In this document: positions 52,538 through 60,577 of the stretch, piece by piece
How positions within the stretch are numbered: the first letter of the stretch is position 1
Layout of the letters: each line of letters opens with the position of its first letter
Source: Desulfuromonas thiophila
Lineage (GTDB): Bacteria > Desulfobacterota > Desulfuromonadia > Desulfuromonadales > Desulfuromonadaceae
DNA length: 64,000 nt
Direction of reading: 5' to 3'
NCBI RefSeq assembly: GCF_900101955.1
Contig: NZ_FNAQ01000001.1
Coordinates: 375,358 to 439,357 of the forward strand
Position numbers and translations under genes: made by a program
Notes under the pieces: generated by a model
Databases searched by the model: none
What the model was told of the DNA's origin: nothing
The model's input: the letters and a program-made list of their open reading frames with translations, nothing else

Positions 52538-53590
52538 ATGGCTGAATCCTGCGAGGATCGTCGGCTGCTGGAGATGCTGCACCGGCGCAATGAAGAGCTG
52601 CAAACCCTGGTTCAGATCGGCAAGACGCTGACGTCGACGCTGGATATTGAAGAACTGACCAATATCATCATCGAAAAAGCCAATCTGCTGTTTAAGTCAC
52701 GCGCCTGGTCGCTGCTGTTTCTTGACGAGGCCAGCCAGGAACTGGTGTTTGATGTGGTGGTTTCCGAGGTGGCCCCCCAGCTCAAGGGCCAGCGACTGGC
52801 GCTGGGGCAGGGTATCGCCGGCTATGTCGCCTTGCAGCGCCAGCCGCTGTTGGTGGCGGATGTGCGCCGTGATCCGCGCTTTTGTGCCGCGATGGATCGG
52901 TTGACCGGGTTTCCGACCTGTTCGGTGTTGTGCGTGCCGGTGCAGATACAGGGACAGCTGCTTGGGGTGATGCAACTGGTCAACGGTCCCGGTGATCCGT
53001 CTTTTAACGATAACGACATGCAGCTGTTGGCAACCATTGCCGACTATGTTGCCATTGGCATCTCCAATGCCCGCAATTTCAGTCGGGTGCATGAGTTGGT
53101 GATCACCGATGATCTCACCGGGCTGTTCAACGCCCGCTATTTCGATGATCTGCTCACGACCGAGATCAGCCGTGCCCACCGTTTTGGCGAACCCCTGTCC
53201 CTGGTGTTCATGGATCTGGATCATTTCAAATGGGTCAACGATCGTCATGGCCACCTGGTGGGCAGCCGAATGCTGGCGGAGATCGGGCAGCTGCTGAAGA
53301 ACCGCATCCGGGCAGTTGATTTCGGTGCCCGTTATGGGGGAGACGAGTTTGTGCTGATTCTGCCGCAGACCGGCAAGACTGGCGCCTTCGAACTGGTCAG
53401 TCAGTTGCGCCAGCGTATCCGTGAGCATGTTCTGCTGGCGGATAATGGCACGCCTGTGCAGGTGACGGCCAGTTTCGGCATTGCCAGTCTGCCAGAGGAT
53501 GCTGATAACAAAATTGATCTGATTCGATTGGCCGACAACCGTATGTACCGGGTCAAGGAAACCTCTCGTGACGGCATATGTCTCGATTAA
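52538..53590 (+). CDS. GAF-GGDEF diguanylate cyclase
   Basis: 350 residues. A short coiled coil is followed by a GAF domain (about 30-175) and a GGDEF domain with an intact YGGDEF active site. An RxxD inhibitory site (RAVD) lies five residues before it, so it should make c-di-GMP with product feedback. The ATG at 52538 follows GGAGGAG; a GTG four codons earlier is possible. Cytoplasmic. Confidence 0.9.
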   Translation: MAESCEDRRLLEMLHRRNEELQTLVQIGKTLTSTLDIEELTNIIIEKANLLFKSRAWSLLFLDEASQELVFDVVVSEVAPQLKGQRLALGQGIAGYVALQRQPLLVADVRRDPRFCAAMDRLTGFPTCSVLCVPVQIQGQLLGVMQLVNGPGDPSFNDNDMQLLATIADYVAIGISNARNFSRVHELVITDDLTGLFNARYFDDLLTTEISRAHRFGEPLSLVFMDLDHFKWVNDRHGHLVGSRMLAEIGQLLKNRIRAVDFGARYGGDEFVLILPQTGKTGAFELVSQLRQRIREHVLLADNGTPVQVTASFGIASLPEDADNKIDLIRLADNRMYRVKETSRDGICLD

Positions 53591-53623
53591 TGAGATAGGT
53601 CGGCGAACGACAAGGAGAATATC

Positions 53624-54142
53624 ATGGCGCAGCCATACCGCTTCAACTGGAACGATCTGGGGGATTTGACAGAGGGTCGTCCCCATCTGGGGAACAGCAC
53701 CTCGGTACAGAGTTATCGCCTGATGCAGTTCACTTTCAAGCAGGTGCTCTGTGAACGTTTTGGCCGCGAACAGACTGCCGAGCTGTTTCGGGCGGCCGGC
53801 CTGCTGGCGGGCCGTGAATTCTGCAGAAATCTGCTGGATACCGGATTGCCGCCGATGGATTTTATTGCCGCTTTGCAACAGCGGCTGATCGACGAAGGAA
53901 TCGGTATCCTGCGTTTTGAACAGACCGATCTGGAACGTTTACATTTCGTCCTGACCGTTGATGAGGATCTCGACTGTTCTGGTCTGCCGCTGATGGGCGA
54001 AACCGTCTGCGATTACGACGAAGGCTTCATTGCCGGTGTGTTCGAACAGTATCTTGGCCGACCGTTCGAGGCGGTTGAGATCGACTGCTGGGCTACTGGG
54101 GGACGGACCTGCCGCTTTGAGGTCCGGGCCATGCCTTTATGA
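53624..54142 (+). CDS. V4R-domain (4-vinyl reductase) sensor-like protein
   Basis: 172 residues. The V4R domain is alpha/beta, with a C-terminal cysteine pair in DCWATGGRTCRFEV, as in small-molecule-binding V4R proteins. It probably senses a ligand, perhaps hydrophobic or haem-like. AAGGAG precedes the ATG. Its stop overlaps the start of a PAS-GGDEF gene (ATGAG), which suggests that it acts as the input module for that cyclase. Confidence 0.85.
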   Translation: MAQPYRFNWNDLGDLTEGRPHLGNSTSVQSYRLMQFTFKQVLCERFGREQTAELFRAAGLLAGREFCRNLLDTGLPPMDFIAALQQRLIDEGIGILRFEQTDLERLHFVLTVDEDLDCSGLPLMGETVCDYDEGFIAGVFEQYLGRPFEAVEIDCWATGGRTCRFEVRAMPL

Positions 54143-55464
54143 GTCCTGTGCCTGAGAGCGGCCGCGCGGCCATCGCGCTGCTGCAGCAGCTCGATGGCTT
54201 GCTTCAGCAGCTGCAGCGAAACGGGCGTCTGCCCGAGGACGCGGCCTTGGTGCTGCCCGGGTCTCTCGATGACGAACTGGTCGGGCCGGTTGAGCGCCTG
54301 AATCTGCTGGTGCGCTGGCTGCAGCAGGCTACCCGCCTGGGACGGACACTGGCCGATGGTGATCTGCAGGTCAGTCTGCCACGCGACAATCCGTTGCTGA
54401 TGCCTCTTAAGGCGCTGCAGGCCAATCTGCAGCATCTGAGTTGGCAGGCCTGCCGCGTGGCCGAGGGCGATCTGAACCAGCGGGTGCATTTTCTCGGTGA
54501 TTTTTCCACCGCCTTCAATGCCATGATCGCTGCCCTGCAGCGCAATCGCGCCATCGAGGAACAGCTCAAGACCCTTACCGAGGTGCTGGGGGAGGGCGTC
54601 TGTCTGGTGGATGGCGCCGGTGGTCTGACCTTTGCCAATCCCGAAGCGGCGAAACTGCTGGGGCTGGGGCAGGAACGTCTGTCGGCTCCCACTGCTCCGA
54701 CCTGGACAGGACGGAAGCTGCTGGATTTTTTTGCCGCCGCGCCGGCGGCGGCCGCGCAGCTGCGGCAGGCCCTTGAAGCCGGTCACGATTTTCACAGTCA
54801 GGATCTGTTGCTGCAACCGGCCGGGGGTGTGCCCGAACGGCCAGTGGCGCTGGTCTGCCGACCGATCTGGCAGGAGGGGCAGTATCAGGGCGCGGTGTTG
54901 GCCTTTCACGATATCAGCGCCCAGAAGGGCTATGAAAAGCAGCTTGAAACCCTCAATCGTCAGTTGCAGCAGCAAGCCACTACGGATGCCCTTACCGGTT
55001 TGGCCAACCGGATGCAGGCCGAGCGCTTATTGCAGAAAGAGATGGAGCGCGCCAACCGCTACCAGCATCCGTTGACGGTGATACTGCTCGATCTCGATCA
55101 TTTCAAGCAGATTAATGACCAATTCGGTCACGCGGCCGGAGATATGGTATTACGCACCGCTGGCGCGCTGTTGCGCGACAATCTGCGCGACAGCGATAGC
55201 GCTGGCCGCTGGGGCGGGGAAGAGTTTTTGCTGTTGCTGCCGCAGACCGGTGCGCAGGCGGCCTGCCGGGTAGCGGAAAAACTGCGTTTGGCTCTGCAGC
55301 AGGCCGATTTTGCATTGCCCCGGCCGGTGACCGCCAGTTTCGGTGTTGCCGAACTGCAGCCTGCTGAGGATGGTGCGCGGCTGACGGCGCGGGCCGATGA
55401 TGCTCTGTATCGCGCCAAGGGCAGCGGCCGTAACCGGGTTGAACTGGCCGAGAGGGAATCCTGA
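54139..55464 (+). CDS. HAMP-like/PAS-GGDEF diguanylate cyclase
   Basis: 441 residues, no clear membrane helix. The N-terminal helical region includes a HAMP-like segment (about 95-130, WQACRVAEGDLNQRVHFLGDFSTAFNAM). PAS covers about 140-265. The GGDEF domain has WGGEEF and an RDSD inhibitory site five residues upstream, so it is an active, feedback-controlled cyclase. The start is coupled to the V4R gene by four-base overlap. Confidence 0.9.
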   Translation: MSPVPESGRAAIALLQQLDGLLQQLQRNGRLPEDAALVLPGSLDDELVGPVERLNLLVRWLQQATRLGRTLADGDLQVSLPRDNPLLMPLKALQANLQHLSWQACRVAEGDLNQRVHFLGDFSTAFNAMIAALQRNRAIEEQLKTLTEVLGEGVCLVDGAGGLTFANPEAAKLLGLGQERLSAPTAPTWTGRKLLDFFAAAPAAAAQLRQALEAGHDFHSQDLLLQPAGGVPERPVALVCRPIWQEGQYQGAVLAFHDISAQKGYEKQLETLNRQLQQQATTDALTGLANRMQAERLLQKEMERANRYQHPLTVILLDLDHFKQINDQFGHAAGDMVLRTAGALLRDNLRDSDSAGRWGGEEFLLLLPQTGAQAACRVAEKLRLALQQADFALPRPVTASFGVAELQPAEDGARLTARADDALYRAKGSGRNRVELAERES

Positions 55465-55561
55465 GAAAGGGGCCTGCGCCGTGCTGCCGGTCATATTGTG
55501 GCGAGAGTTGCGCCATCATGCGCATTGGATAAACGCCTGCGGGCGAACCACGGGAGGGGCC

Positions 55562-56008
55562 ATGAAATGCTCAAGAGTGGTGCTGTTGGTTCTGGCCATG
55601 GTGCTGGCGACAGCCTGGAGCTGGGCGGCAGTGACGGGAGTGGCGGTAGTCAAACAGGTTGCCGGGCAAGCCGAGTTGGTGCGGGCTGGTCAGCGGCAGC
55701 CGCTGATGGCCGGCATGGCCCTGCAGGCCGGCGATGTGCTGACGACGGCGGCCGATGGTCAGGTGGGGTTGATTTTTCATGATGGCAGCGTACTGGCGCT
55801 GCGCGACAACAGTTTTCTGCGCATTCAGGCGTTTCGTTTCGAGCCTTTGGAGGAGCAGTTCGATTTTCAGCTGTCGCTGGAGCAGGGCGGTGCGCTGTTT
55901 GAATCCGGCAAGATCGGCACCCTGGCACCGGAACAGTTTTCCTTTGCCATTCCGCAGGGGACGATCGGCATTCGCGGCACCAAGTTTATCGTGGAGGTGG
56001 AGCCATGA
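55562..56008 (+). CDS. Exported FecR-domain protein
   Basis: 148 residues. The signal peptide is MKCSRVVLLVLAMVLATAWSWA. A FecR-type beta fold (about 30-140) has ALQAGDVLTTAADGQVGLIFHDGSVLALRDNS and the closing PQGTIGIRGTKFIVEVEP. Such stand-alone FecR proteins are periplasmic and are often encoded with OmpA-like and CHASE2 proteins, as here, rather than with a sigma factor. GGGAGG precedes the ATG. The stop overlaps the next gene. Confidence 0.88.
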   Translation: MKCSRVVLLVLAMVLATAWSWAAVTGVAVVKQVAGQAELVRAGQRQPLMAGMALQAGDVLTTAADGQVGLIFHDGSVLALRDNSFLRIQAFRFEPLEEQFDFQLSLEQGGALFESGKIGTLAPEQFSFAIPQGTIGIRGTKFIVEVEP

Positions 56009-56622
56009 GATCCGCTTGTTGCGCTATTACTGGCTACTCGTTTGCACGGCTGCTGTTGGTACTGCTGACGGCACTGCTGGCGGCCTGTTCCTCCAGTCGC
56101 GTGGTGCTGCTTGATGCCGGGTCCGCCGGACAGGGGCTGTGTCTGACCACTGCCGCAGGTGAGCTGGCGTTGTCGGAGGTGAACAGCTGTGCGCAGGTGC
56201 GCTCGGCCAGCAGTCGGCCGCAGGTGCGTCAGCTGAGCGCGGTCGAGGTGGACACCCGCTATGGTGCGCTGATCGACCAGGCGCCTCTGCCGCCGGTTTC
56301 CTTTCTGCTTTATTTCACCACGGGTGGCACTGATCTGCAGCCGGCCTCGCGCGAATTGCTGCCGCAGATTGAGCAGGCCATCGTTCGTCGGGTACCCTGC
56401 GCGGTGAACATCATCGGCCATTCCGACCGAACCGGCAGCCGCGAGTACAATGTTGCCCTGTCCCTGCGGCGCGCCCAGGCCGTGCAGCGCTGGTTGGAAA
56501 GTCGCAATCTCGATATTCTGGCGGTGTCGGTGGAATCCTATGGCGAGGAGGATCCTCTGGTGCCGACCGCTGATAATGTGGCGGAACCGCGCAACCGGCG
56601 TGTTGAACTGCTGATTCGTTGA
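56005..56622 (+). CDS. OmpA-family lipoprotein
   Basis: 205 residues. Signal with lipobox LAAC (about 25-28) after a long hydrophobic run. A linker is followed by a C-terminal OmpA/MotB domain (about 95-200) with FTTGGTDLQPAS, IIGHSDRTGSREYN, LSLRRAQAVQRWL and NRRVELLIR, the peptidoglycan-binding set. Encoded between FecR and CHASE2-HD-GYP proteins with ATGA overlap upstream, so probably part of one envelope-sensing unit. Confidence 0.9.
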   Translation: MRSACCAITGYSFARLLLVLLTALLAACSSSRVVLLDAGSAGQGLCLTTAAGELALSEVNSCAQVRSASSRPQVRQLSAVEVDTRYGALIDQAPLPPVSFLLYFTTGGTDLQPASRELLPQIEQAIVRRVPCAVNIIGHSDRTGSREYNVALSLRRAQAVQRWLESRNLDILAVSVESYGEEDPLVPTADNVAEPRNRRVELLIR

Positions 56623-56623
56623 C

Positions 56624-58606
56624 ATGCGTATTCTGGCCCGCTACGGCCTGATTCTGGCATTGGTCATTGTTCTGCATGGTCTCTGTCGAATCAGCGGAGC
56701 ACTGCCTTTTTTCGATTTCCGTTGCTACGATCTGCTGGCTGGTCGGCCCGAAGCGCCATTCACGCCAGACAGTGCCATCACCCTGGTGGTGGAAATCGAC
56801 GAAGAAAGCCTGCAGCGGCTGGGCCAGTGGCCTTGGCCGCGCCTGCTGCTGGCCAAAACGGTGGAGCTGCTGTTGCAACAGCGACCGGCGGCGGTGGGGC
56901 TCGACATCTTTTTTCCTGAGGCTGACCGCACCTCACCGGTGCAGATTGCCCGCTTTTACCGGCAACTGCTTGGCCTGCAGGTGCCGCTGGAATCGTTTCC
57001 ACCTGCGCTTATCGACCATGACCGCATCTTTGCTGCGGCGCTGGCCCGTGGTCCCACGGTGTTGCCGCTGTTTCTGCAGCACCAGCCGACGGCCGAAGAT
57101 CGGCCGTTGCCGGACTCTGCCCGTTTTGGTCCACTGCCGCCGGACAGCAAGGTGCCCCAGGCGGGAGCCTTGCTGATCAACACGCCAATACTGCAGCAGG
57201 CTGCGACGGGCAGTGGCTATATCAACGCTGCCCTCGACCGCGACGGTGTGTTCCGCCGTCAGCCCCTGGTCATCGGTTATGATGGCCAGCTGGTGCCGGG
57301 CTTGGCCCTGGCACTGCTGCGTCAGATTGATCCAGCGGCTCGTCTGTTGCCGTCGGCACCGGAGTCCTGGGCGCCTTTGTGCTTTGATGTGCTGGGCCGT
57401 ACGGTGCACACCAATCAGCGGGGTGAAACCCTCACCCGGCTTTATCCGGCAACGGCTTTCCGGCGGGTTTCCCTTGCGCGTCTGCTCAGCGGCGAGGTGC
57501 CGGCGGATCTGGCCAGTGGCAAGATCGTTCTGATTGGGGCAACGGCCGCCGGATTGTTTGACCAGTACATCACGCCGGCTGGTGAGGTGTTACCGGGGGT
57601 GTTCGTGCATGCCGCCCTGCTGGAAAATCTGCTGCGCGGTGTCAGTCTCTACCAGCCGGACAGTGCGCCACAACTGGCCTTCGGCCTGTCACTGATGCTG
57701 TCGCTGGTGCTGGTCTGGCTGGTGTTGCAGCACCGTTATCTGCTGTCGTGGATCACCTATCTGGGCGGTGTCTGCGGGGCGGTCCTGTTTGCCTGGCTGT
57801 TGCTGCGCCAGGGGGTGTATGTCGCGCTGGGCTATTTCCTGCTGCCCTTTTCCTTCTTGTTCTTCCTGGTGTCTCTGTTTTTTGCCGTTCTGCACTATGT
57901 TGAGCGCAAACGCTTTTTGGAGGATCTGGGCGCCGCCCATTCCGCCACCATTGACAGCATGACCATGGTGGCCGAAAGCCGTGACATCGAAACCGGCTGC
58001 CATATCCAGCGTACCAAGGAATATGTGCGGCTGCTGGCCAAGCAGCTGTTGTGTCAGGGACTGTTTCCGCGGCAACTGTCCCCCCATGTGATCGACTTGC
58101 TGTTCCGTGCCGCCCCCTTGCACGATATTGGCAAGGTCGGCATTCCCGATGAAATCCTGCGCAAGCCGGCGCGGCTGACCGATGCGGAAACCGCCATTAT
58201 GCGCAGCCATGTCACCATCGGTTACCGCGTGATCCAGAACGCGATCAACAGCTACAACAAAACCAACGAATTTCTCAGTATCGCCGCCAATATCGCCTAC
58301 AGTCATCATGAAAAATGGGATGGCAGCGGCTATCCGCAGGGGCTCAGGGGCGAACAGATTCCACTGGAGGCGCGGTTGATGGCCCTGGCCGATGTGTACG
58401 ATGCCCTGACCAGCCGGCGCTGTTATAAGGATATCTTTCCTTTCGAAGAGGCTGAAGAACTGATTCTTGCCGAGAGAGACCGGCATTTCGATCCGCGCAT
58501 CGTCGATGCCTTTGCCCTGTTAAGGCCGGCGTTTCGAGAGGTGGCCTGTCGCTATCGGGCCAGCGAACAGGAACAGCGCCTGGCTGCCAGGGCGCAACTG
58601 GCCTGA
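56624..58606 (+). CDS. CHASE2 sensor with HD-GYP c-di-GMP phosphodiesterase domain
   Basis: 660 residues. An N-terminal membrane helix (about 5-25) precedes a large periplasmic CHASE2 domain (ITLVVEIDEESLQRLGQWPWPR, VGLDIFF, GKIVLIGATAAGLFDQYITP). Three membrane helices follow at about 345-425. The cytoplasmic HD-GYP domain has HDIGKVGIPDEI and HHEKWDGSGYP. CHASE2 is more often joined to adenylate cyclases or kinases. One base separates it from the OmpA gene. Confidence 0.9.
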   Translation: MRILARYGLILALVIVLHGLCRISGALPFFDFRCYDLLAGRPEAPFTPDSAITLVVEIDEESLQRLGQWPWPRLLLAKTVELLLQQRPAAVGLDIFFPEADRTSPVQIARFYRQLLGLQVPLESFPPALIDHDRIFAAALARGPTVLPLFLQHQPTAEDRPLPDSARFGPLPPDSKVPQAGALLINTPILQQAATGSGYINAALDRDGVFRRQPLVIGYDGQLVPGLALALLRQIDPAARLLPSAPESWAPLCFDVLGRTVHTNQRGETLTRLYPATAFRRVSLARLLSGEVPADLASGKIVLIGATAAGLFDQYITPAGEVLPGVFVHAALLENLLRGVSLYQPDSAPQLAFGLSLMLSLVLVWLVLQHRYLLSWITYLGGVCGAVLFAWLLLRQGVYVALGYFLLPFSFLFFLVSLFFAVLHYVERKRFLEDLGAAHSATIDSMTMVAESRDIETGCHIQRTKEYVRLLAKQLLCQGLFPRQLSPHVIDLLFRAAPLHDIGKVGIPDEILRKPARLTDAETAIMRSHVTIGYRVIQNAINSYNKTNEFLSIAANIAYSHHEKWDGSGYPQGLRGEQIPLEARLMALADVYDALTSRRCYKDIFPFEEAEELILAERDRHFDPRIVDAFALLRPAFREVACRYRASEQEQRLAARAQLA

Positions 58607-58798
58607 AACTTGCGGCATCAGTGCCGTGGGCGATGAATCGCGACCTGGCTGGGTTTTTTCTTTACCTGTCTGACGGGCGGAGGTAAAAGGGGCGGTGCTG
58701 CGGAGACCGTGGCATGGTTGCTGGTTTACCAGGGGGATGTCCAGAGGAACGTGAAACAACAAAGGGGCTGGGCTTGTCGCCCAACCCCTTGATATTGC
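58607..58798. other. Intergenic stretch between the HD-GYP gene and the tRNA remnant
   Basis: 192 bp holding only the tRNA terminator at 58755-58790. No ORF with a ribosome site. It is the last chromosomal sequence before the integrated element. Confidence 0.6.
58755..58790 (-). terminator. Terminator of the original tRNA-Thr gene
   Basis: 12-bp stem AAGGGGCTGGGC/GCCCAACCCCTT with one G-U pair, loop TTGTC, then a T-rich run (TGTTGTTTCAC) when read leftward. It follows the 3' end of the truncated tRNA, showing that this side is the original chromosomal flank. Confidence 0.75.
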
Positions 58799-58845
<47 letters not shown>

Positions 58846-58959
58846 TCGCTTAATCCTTTTTCCCGCTTTTTATTGTAGCGCGATGCCTTGATTTGTCGGG
58901 CTTTTCTGCGAATGCCTCCTTGCTTTATCCTGCCCCGTTCGCCCTTCCTTGCGCCAGCA

Positions 58960-59398
58960 CATGACAAGCCGCATGACACCGCACCCTGTGTCATGCCCTT
59001 TGTGGTATTCCCTTTTTTTTATATTAAATAAAAAGAAAGGTCACGAAGGTCACAAGGTCATAACCTGCTGAAATCAAAGACTAAAATTTAATGACCTTCT
59101 GAAAGCGGAAGGTCACAAAGGTCATTTTCTGCCGGGATTGTTTGCGGCCTGACCTTTGCGGTTTGTGTTCGCCCGCTGAGAGCAAGGGGGCGGGGTTTTG
59201 GCTAGGCCCGGCTGTGATTGTTTTTCGCTTCGGAGTTGTGGGCCGTTGTATGACGCGCCACAAGTGCGCCCCCTGCCTGCCTTTGCCGCCCGGCCTTTTG
59301 ATTGTTTATCAAATGCCCTATCAGATTCTTTCATATTTCCGGCATGTTAAAACCCTGTGTCATGTTGTTTGTCATGTTGCGCTTTTGAGTTTATGACA
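58960..59398. repeat. Dispersed TGTCATG/CATGACA repeats near the attachment site
   Basis: CATGACA at 58960 and 58972, TGTCATG at 58989, 59358 and 59370, and TATGACA at 59392. Two are embedded in a 13-bp direct repeat ACCCTGTGTCATG at 58983 and 59352. Their position within 115-600 bp of the tRNA remnant fits integrase arm-type or excisionase sites. Confidence 0.5.
59037..59156. repeat. Cluster of AAGGTCA iteron-like repeats
   Basis: Seven copies in 120 bp: direct at 59037, 59046, 59054, 59109 and 59118, inverted (TGACCTT) at 59092 and 59150. Neighbouring direct copies are 8-9 bp apart. The core includes an AT-rich stretch at 59070-59091. An origin or repressor-binding array is plausible. Confidence 0.65.
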
Positions 59399-59484
59399 AC
59401 ATAAAAACAGCGGGACTTGACTGTCAAGATGAAGTCGGGCTATCAAGACAGGGTGACTCTAAAAGTTGAGAGGGGGGCGGTTGA

Positions 59485-60255
59485 GTGAAGAAAATTGACT
59501 GGGATGAAATCAGCCTTGACGACTTCAAAAAAGACCCTGTCTCGGTCCTTGAGGTGACGGGGGCCTATTGGATAGCGCGGCCTGAGACTGACGAGGATTG
59601 GCAACGCCACTATTTTTTACAGGTGGAGTTTTACGACCTGCGCCAAGCGTTCGAGCAGGGTTCTGCCAGTGCCGCTGTGACGGCATACTTACTCGCGTGT
59701 GATAGTGGTTACGACCCGCCTTATTGGGTTCAACGGTGGCTTTATGATGCGTTTTTTGAGTTCGACGCTTCCGCCGGGCAAAAGGGCCTGCGGGCGCTGC
59801 TCAATTTGACGGGCAAGCAGCGAACCGGGAACGAATACGCACAGCGCTTGAGGCTCGACCGCGATGAAACCATATTCGCGGGGTTGCTGCGGCTGAAAAC
59901 CTTGACCGGGCTTGGCGTGGAAAAATGCGCTGAGATTTTTTCTCATCAAGGCGGAGGCTTCTATAGTTCGGGCGGGGGCTATTACCGCCACCGACAACGG
60001 CTGCACTTTGTCGCGCTGGGGGTAAAAGCGCTGTGCGGGATTTTTGACAACAACAAACATCTTTTGTCCGACCCTGACAGCTGGGCTTGCCATTGGCTGG
60101 AGGATGCCCAGGCGGACCCCGCCGGGGTTTTCGCTGAATACGGCGAGGCCATGCGCAAAGCCGCTGCTGACACAAATTGCAGCTTCACCAGCGAGGACTT
60201 CCGCCGCGTTGAACAGCGGGTTTTGCAGGGGGAGCCCGAAGCCGCACCCGCCTAA
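59485..60255 (+). CDS. Uncharacterised island protein (256 aa)
   Basis: GTG start at 59485 after a G-rich ribosome site (GAGAGGGGGG). Acidic N-terminus (KKIDWDEISLDDFKKDP). The middle is rich in Trp and Tyr (DSGYDPPYWVQRWLYDAFFEF), followed by a Gly/Tyr patch (HQGGGFYSSGGGYYRHRQ). A helical segment LTGLGVEKCAEIFS could be a helix-turn-helix, but no family is recognised. It is the first gene after the repeat-rich end. Confidence 0.75.
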   Translation: MKKIDWDEISLDDFKKDPVSVLEVTGAYWIARPETDEDWQRHYFLQVEFYDLRQAFEQGSASAAVTAYLLACDSGYDPPYWVQRWLYDAFFEFDASAGQKGLRALLNLTGKQRTGNEYAQRLRLDRDETIFAGLLRLKTLTGLGVEKCAEIFSHQGGGFYSSGGGYYRHRQRLHFVALGVKALCGIFDNNKHLLSDPDSWACHWLEDAQADPAGVFAEYGEAMRKAAADTNCSFTSEDFRRVEQRVLQGEPEAAPA

Positions 60256-60349
60256 TATAAAAAGTTTTTTAATAGTTTTTGCTTTTTGTGGCTTTGTTGT
60301 CTACTCCGGGCTGTGACCAACACCCCACACCCTGAAAGGATTAGACAAC

Positions 60350-60577
60350 ATGAAAACACAAACCCGCGACAACAAAAACACCGAAACACCCGCCACCGCT
60401 GAACCCTTTGTTAGCGTCAAGATCGCCGCCGAATTTCTCGGCATTCCCGAAAACACCTGCTACAAGTTGGCCTTATCTCGCAAGGTCCCCTCTTATAAAG
60501 CGGGCAAACTTCGCCGCTTCAAGCTCTCGGAGCTGGCCGCCTGGATGGAATCCAACCGCGTAGCCGCCGGCGAGTGA
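60350..60577 (+). CDS. AlpA/MerR-like DNA-binding protein (excisionase-type HTH)
   Basis: 75 residues. A polar N-terminal tail is followed by an HTH_17-type winged helix (about 20-70): FVSVKIAAEFLGIPENTCYK, LALSRKVPSYKAGKLRRFKLSELAAWM. Such proteins act as excisionases or as activators of integrase and replication genes in satellites and islands. AAGGA precedes the ATG. The stop overlaps the primase start by four bases (GTGA). Confidence 0.88.
   Translation: MKTQTRDNKNTETPATAEPFVSVKIAAEFLGIPENTCYKLALSRKVPSYKAGKLRRFKLSELAAWMESNRVAAGE

Larger units (their letters stand above)
58846..59484. other. Non-coding, repeat-rich end of the island
   Basis: About 640 bp without a supportable gene. AT-rich around 59005-59036. 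It carries AAGGTCA repeats and TGTCATG repeats (separate entries) and may hold integrase arm sites, an origin or operators. Confidence 0.6.
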
